64,000 nucleotides of DNA. Source: Megalopta genalis. Lineage: Eukaryota > Arthropoda > Insecta > Hymenoptera > Halictidae. Below, in pieces: positions 59,801 to 64,000 of this stretch. Positions within the stretch are counted from its first letter, which is position 1. Each line of letters begins with the position of its first letter. The stretch is from positions 62,001 through 126,000 of the forward strand of contig NW_027476544.1 of NCBI RefSeq assembly GCF_051020955.1, written 5' to 3'. The notes under the pieces were generated by a model. That model was not told where the DNA came from. It was given only the letters and a program-made list of their open reading frames with translations, and made no database searches. The translations under genes were made by a program, and so were the position numbers.

Positions 59801-60300
59801 AAACACATGATTTAGCTTCAAATGAATGCGAAGTAGAATGGTTATCTTCGAATCCATGCGAAACAAATGGTTTAGCTTCAAATACTTGTAATATACATGA
59901 TTTAGCTACAACTACATGCGAAACAATCGTGTTAGCTTCAAATCCATGCGAAACACATGATTTAGCAACAAATCAATGCGAAGTAGAAGGCTTAGCATCA
60001 AATCCATGCGAAATAAATGAGTTACATTCAAATACTTGTGATATAAATGAAATAGCTTGAAATGCATGCGAAACAAACGAGATAGCTTCAAATCCATGCG
60101 AAACATATGATTTAACTTTACATCAATGCGAAGTAAAAGGCTAGTCTTCGAATCCACACGAAACAGATGGTTTAGCTTCAAATACTTGTGATATACATGA
60201 TTTAGCTTCAACAGCAAGCGAAACAAACGAGTTAGAATCAAGTCCATGCGAAACACATGATTGAGCATCAAATCAATGCGAAGTAGAAGACTGATCTTTG
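56891..60300 (+). repeat. 1,650-bp higher-order repeat (two copies)
   Basis: The segment from 57121 recurs at 58771, a distance of exactly 1,650 bp, and the match extends over about 0.7 kb (57100-57770 with 58750-59420). Distinctive shared variants are gagttgtgttcaaatcc and tcttagaatccatgag. Copies of this segment also lie near 49090 and 52990. The right part (59550-60300) has mixed monomer variants and leads into the diverged flank. Confidence 0.82.
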
Positions 60301-60360
60301 AATCCATGCGAAACAATTGGTATAGCTTCAAATACATGTGTTATACATGATTTAGCTTCA

Positions 60361-61340
60361 ACTGCATGCGAAACAAACGACTTAGCTTCAAATCCAGCGA
60401 AAAAAATTGATTTAACTTCAAATCAACGTGAAGTAGAAGGCATAGCTTCAAATCCACGCGAATCGAAAGATTTAGCTTGAAATACTTGCCAATATAAGTG
60501 ATATAGCTTCAAATGCAGGCGAAACAAACGAGTTTGCTTCAAATCCAAGCGAAAAGGGTGATTTAGTGTCAAGTCAACGCGAAGTTGAAGGCTTAGCTTC
60601 AAATCCATGCGAAACAAATTATTTAGCTTCAAATCAATGCGAAGTAGAAGGGTTATCTTCGAATCCATGCGAAACAAATGGTTAAGTTTCAAATACTTGT
60701 GATATACATCATTTAGCTTCAACTGCATGCGAAACAAACGACTTAGCTTCAAATCCATGCGAAACACATGACTTAGCTTTAAATCAATGCGATGTAGAAG
60801 GCTTATCTTCGAATCCATGCGAAACAAATGGTTTAGCTTCAAATACTTGAGATATACATCATTTACCTTCAACTGGATGCGAAACCAACGAGTTAGCTTC
60901 AAATCCATGCGATACACATGCTTTAGCTTCAAATCAATGCGAAGTAGAAGGCTGATCTTCGAATCCACACGAAACAGGTAGTTTAGCTACAAATACTTGT
61001 GATATACATGATTTACATTCAACAGCAAGCGAAACAAACGGGTTAGCCTCAAATCCATGCGAAACAAATGGTTTAGCTTCAAATGCTTGATATATAAATG
61101 ATTTAGCTTCAACTGCATGCGAAACAAAAGAGTTAGCTTCAAATACTTGTGATATACATGATTTAGCTTCAACTGCATGCGAAACAAACGAGTTAGCTTC
61201 AAATCCATGCGAAACAAATGATTTAGCTTCAAATCAATACGAAGTAGAAGGCTTAGCTTCAAATCCAAGCGAAACAATTTATTTAGCTTCAAATCAATGC
61301 GAAGTAGAAGGGTTATCTTCGAATCCATGCGAAACAAATG
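60361..61340 (+). repeat. Right-flank duplicated block, copy 1
   Basis: This block of about 980 bp recurs at 62973-63951, offset by 2,612 bp and then by 2,611 bp after one deleted base. Shared rare variants include gcgaaaagggtgattta and actggatgcgaaaccaac. Identity is very high in the middle. Confidence 0.88.
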
Positions 61341-61884
61341 GTTAAGTTTCAAATACTTGTGATATACATCATTTAGCTTCAACTGCATGCGAAGCAAACG
61401 AGTTAGCTTCAAATCCAGCGATAACATGATTTAAATTCAAATCAACGTGAAGTAGAATGCTTAGCTTCAAAACCACGCGAAACGAAAGATTTAGCTACAA
61501 ATACTTGCCAATATAAGTGATATAGCTTCAAATGCAGGCGAAACAAACGAGTTACATTCAGATGCATGTGAAACACATGATTTAGCTTCAAATCAATGCG
61601 AAGACGAAGGCTTATCTTCAAATACATGTGTAGCAAATGGTTTAGCTTCAAATACCTGCGATATAAATGATTTAGGTTCAAGTACTTGCGATATAAATGA
61701 TATAGCTTCAAATGCAGACGAAACAAACTAGTTAGCTTCAAATCCAAACGAAACACATGATTTAGCTTTAAATTCATGCGAAACATATGGTTTAGCTTCA
61801 AATTCATGCGAAACGCATGGTTTAGATACAAATACTTGTGATATACATGATTTAGCTTCAACTGCATGCGAAACAAACGAGTTA

Positions 61885-62245
61885 GCTTCTAATTCATTGC
61901 GAGACACATGATTTAGCTTCAAATTCATTTGAAACAAACGATTTAGATTAAAATTCATCCGACACATATGATTTAGCTTCGAATTCAAGCGGGACACATG
62001 ATTTAGCTTCAAATTCATGCGAAACACGTGATTTAGTTTCAAAACCATGCGAAACACATGATTCAGCTTCGAATTCTCGCGGAACACATTACTTAGCTTC
62101 AAATCCATGCGAAATACATGATTTAGCTTCAAATGCATACGAAACAAACGATTTAGATTCAAATTCATTTCAAACACATGAACTAGTTTCAAATTCATAC
62201 GAAACAAACGATTTAGCTTCAAATTCATGCGAGACACATGATTTA
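61885..62245 (+). repeat. Monomeric stretch of twelve A-type 30-bp repeats
   Basis: Twelve consecutive monomers are all of A type, mostly with aattcatgcgaaac-like centres, and end either in cacatgattta or in aaacgattta. B, C, D and E types are absent. The monomers are diverged from one another (for example catttgaaac, catccgacac, caagcgggac, ctcgcggaac). Two gaattc sites result. Such a stretch is what a pre-150-bp, single-monomer array would look like. Confidence 0.82.
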
Positions 62246-62756
62246 GCTTCAAATCAGTGCGAAGTAGAAGACTTAGCTTCAAATCCAAGCGAAACCAATT
62301 ATTTAGCTTCAAATCAATACGAAGTAGAAGGCTGATCATCGAATCCATGCGAAACAAATGGTTTAACTTCAAATACTTGTGATATACATGATTTAGCTTC
62401 AACTGCATGCGAAAGCAACGAGTTAGCTTCAAATACAAGCGAAACACATGATTCCGCATCAAATCAATGCGAAGTATAAGGCTTAACTTCAAATCCATGC
62501 GAATCAAATGAGTTACCTTCAAATGCTTGTGATATAAATGAAATAGCTTGAAATGCATGCGAAACAAACGAGTTTGCTTCAAATCCAAGCGAAAAACGTA
62601 ATTTAGTATCTAGTCAACGCGAAGTTGAAGGCTTAGCTTCAAATCCATGCGACACCTATGATTTAGCTTCACATACTTGTGAATATAAGTGATAATGCTT
62701 GAAATGCAGGCGAAACGAATGAGTTAGCTTCAAATCCATGCGAAACACATGATATA

Positions 62757-62846
62757 GCTTCAAATCAATGCGAAGTAGAAGGCTTAGCTTCAAATCAATG
62801 CGAAGTAGAAGGCTTAGCTTCAAATCAATGCGAAGTAGAAGGCTCA
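62757..62846 (+). repeat. Three B monomers in tandem
   Basis: B monomers occupy 62757-62786, 62787-62816 and 62817-62846. The first two are identical and the third changes only near its end (ggctca). Elsewhere B is normally flanked by A and C. This is a local amplification of a single monomer. Confidence 0.93.
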
Positions 62847-62972
62847 GCTACAAATCCAAGCGAAACAAATTATTTAGCTTCAAATCAATGCGAAGTAGAA
62901 GGGTTACCTTCGAATCCATGCGAAACAAATGGGTAAGTTTCAAATACTTGTAATATACATCATTTAGCTTCA

Positions 62973-63951
62973 ACTGCATGCGAAACAAACGACTTAGCTT
63001 CAAATCCAGCGAAAAACATGATTTAACTTCAAATCAACGTGAAGTAGAAGGCATAGCTTCAAATCCACGCGAATCGAAAGATTTAGCTTGAAATACTTGC
63101 CAATATAAGTGATATAGCTTCAAATGCAGGCGAAACAAACGAGTTTGCTTCAAATCCAAGCGAAAAGGGTGATTTAGTGTCAAGTCAACGCGAAGTTGAA
63201 GGCTTAGCTTCAAATCCATGCGAAACAAATTATTTAGCTTCAAATCAATGCGAAGTAGAAGGGTTATCTTCGAATCCATGCGAAACAAATGGTTAAGTTT
63301 CAAATACTTGTGATATACATCATTTAGCTTCAACTGCATGCGAAACAAACGACTTAGCTTCAAATCCATGCGAAACACATGACTTAGCTTTAAATCAATG
63401 CGATGTAGAAGGCTTATCTTCGAATCCGTGCGAAACAAATGGTTTAGCTTCAAATACTTGAGATATACATCATTTACCTTCAACTGGATGCGAAACCAAC
63501 GAGTTAGCTTCAAATCCATGCGATACACATGCTTTAGCTTCAAATCAATGCGAAGTAGAAGGCTGATCTTCGAATCCACACGAAACAGGTAGTTTAGCTA
63601 CAAATACTTGTGATATACATGATTTACATTCAACAGCAAGCGAAACAAACGGGTTAGCCTCAAATCCATGCGAAACAAATGGTTTAGCTTCAAATGCTTG
63701 ATATATAAATGATTTAGCTTCAACTGCATGCGAAACAAAAGAGTTAGCTTCAAATACTTGTGATATACATGATTTAGCTTCAACTGCATGCGAAACAAAC
63801 GAGTTAGCTTCAAATCCATGCGAAACAAATGATTTAGCTTCAAATCAATACGAAGTAGAAGGCTTAGCTTCAAATCCAAGCGAAACAATTTATTTAGATT
63901 CAAATCAGTGCGATGTAGAAGGGATAACTTCGAATCCATGCGAAACAAACG
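62973..63951 (+). repeat. Right-flank duplicated block, copy 2
   Basis: This is the second copy of the 60361-61340 block. Substitutions accumulate after about 63896, where tttagattcaaatcagtgcg replaces tttagcttcaaatcaatgcg and cgatgtagaagggataac follows. Similarity to copy 1 ends near 63951, shortly before the possible array edge. Confidence 0.87.
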
Positions 63952-63970
63952 ATTTAGCGTCAAATTCATA

Positions 63971-64000
63971 GGAATCATATGACCATGAAACATATCGACC
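63971..64000 (+). other. Possible right edge of the array
   Basis: The last recognisable monomer start is gcgtcaaattcat near 63957-63969. The final 30 bases do not give the expected gcttcaaat start. They contain ccatgaaacatat, which resembles a monomer centre missing cg and following a short deletion. This may be the array boundary or one damaged monomer; too little sequence remains to decide. Confidence 0.35.

Larger units (their letters stand above)
1..64000 (+). repeat. Hierarchical tandem-repeat (satellite) array filling the window
   Basis: The sequence is a continuous head-to-tail array of about 2,130 monomers of 30 bp, all in one orientation. Five monomer types recur in the order A-B-C-D-E to form a 150-bp unit. 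They share gcttcaaat at the start, a tgcgaa-like centre and a terminal tta, and differ mainly at monomer positions 10-28. A clear example is A 10181-10210, B 10211-10240, C 10241-10270, D 10271-10300, E 10301-10330. The array runs off the left end and reaches at least position 63970 on the right. I found no transposon insertion, inversion or unique spacer. Single-base indels occur about once per kb and barely disturb the register. A eukaryotic satellite is the best reading. A giant repetitive gene is the alternative, but frame disruption argues against it. Confidence 0.97.
60301..64000 (+). repeat. Diverged right flank of the array
   Basis: Homogenisation drops here. Indels lie near 60487, 61415, 61507, 61893, 62690, 63008 and 63100, and monomer order is irregular. 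The flank holds a duplicated block (60361-61340 and 62973-63951), a stretch of A-type monomers only (61885-62245), and three B monomers in a row (62757-62846). The same style of lesion, such as aatccagcgaaaaacatg and gccaatataagtgatat, is also seen in the 3.4-9.8 kb zone. No gene was seen. Confidence 0.8.

Noticed and set aside
61900..62250. A unique gene segment, because the minus-strand translation looks less regular
   Set aside because: The 30-bp start motif continues throughout. The irregularity comes from diverged A-type monomers.
248..63993. Calling the many plus- and minus-strand ORFs as genes
   Set aside because: They come from a 30-bp period divisible by three. They start and stop at random monomer variants, overlap on both strands, contain no unique sequence, and are cut by shared one-base indels.
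1..64000. CRISPR array (about 30-bp repeated units)
   Set aside because: There are no unique spacers. The 30-bp units abut directly and every part of the sequence is repeated.
1..64000. A giant gene using a code in which TGA is not a stop
   Set aside because: This would open many plus-frame breaks, but TAA breaks (gcttaaac near 26887 and its copies) and frequent one-base indels still destroy the frame.
1..64000. CENP-B box in the monomers
   Set aside because: The minus strand has TTCG followed by CATG, but the required downstream CGGG is absent from all five monomer types.
1..64000. Telomeric repeats
   Set aside because: The unit is 30 bp with mixed composition. No short G-rich telomere-like motif was seen.
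1..64000. Transposon or retroelement insertions
   Set aside because: The monomer register can be followed from end to end with only small indels, so no inserted block is possible beyond a few bases.

Overview
The whole 64 kb window is one tandem-repeat array. I see no ordinary gene, RNA gene, mobile element, CRISPR array or unique-sequence block. All monomers lie in the same orientation, spaced about 30 bp apart, which makes roughly 2,130 monomers. They fall into five diverged types (called A to E here) that recur in the fixed order A-B-C-D-E, giving a 150-bp higher-order repeat. All types begin near gcttcaaat and end in tta. Their cores are: A ccatgcgaaacacatga, B caatgcgaagtagaagg, C ccatgcgaaacaaatgg (preceded by tcttcg), D acttgtgatatacatga, E gcatgcgaaacaaacga. 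The consensus 150-bp unit is about 37% GC.

A third level of order sits above this. Blocks of about 0.3, 0.9, 1.26, 1.5, 1.65, 2.4, 2.6, 3.0 and 3.9 kb are duplicated, mostly in tandem. Most block lengths are a multiple of 150 bp plus or minus the few single-base indels each block carries. The layout is: 1-3434, a local amplification built on a 904-bp block; 3435-9840, an indel-rich diverged zone with poorly ordered monomers; 9841-26530, ordered 150-bp units with several kb-scale duplications; 26531-60300, a strongly homogenised core whose blocks can be followed by shared one-base indels (a 2.4-kb family at 32-39 kb, a 1,651-bp family at 39-48 kb, 3.9-kb and 1.5-kb families at 48-57 kb, a 1,650-bp family at 57-60 kb); 60301-64000, a diverged flank with a 12-monomer stretch of A-type repeats only, a perfect run of three B monomers, and a possible array edge in the last 30 bp.

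The organism is most likely a eukaryote, and the array a satellite or megasatellite (pericentromeric, subtelomeric or sex-chromosome heterochromatin are typical places). This is inferred from the scale and hierarchy. No sequence here identifies the species.

Because 30 is divisible by 3, three reading frames give long repetitive ORFs: a plus-strand decapeptide with one Cys per 10 residues (LASNPCETHD type), a minus-strand basic decapeptide (LKLNHVFRMD type, open for up to 780 codons), and a second minus-strand decapeptide (HGFEAKSCVS type). I do not call any of these a gene. Recurrent stop codons and about 60 small indels, nearly all of one base, show no frame maintenance today. An ancestral coding origin for the 30-bp unit remains possible.
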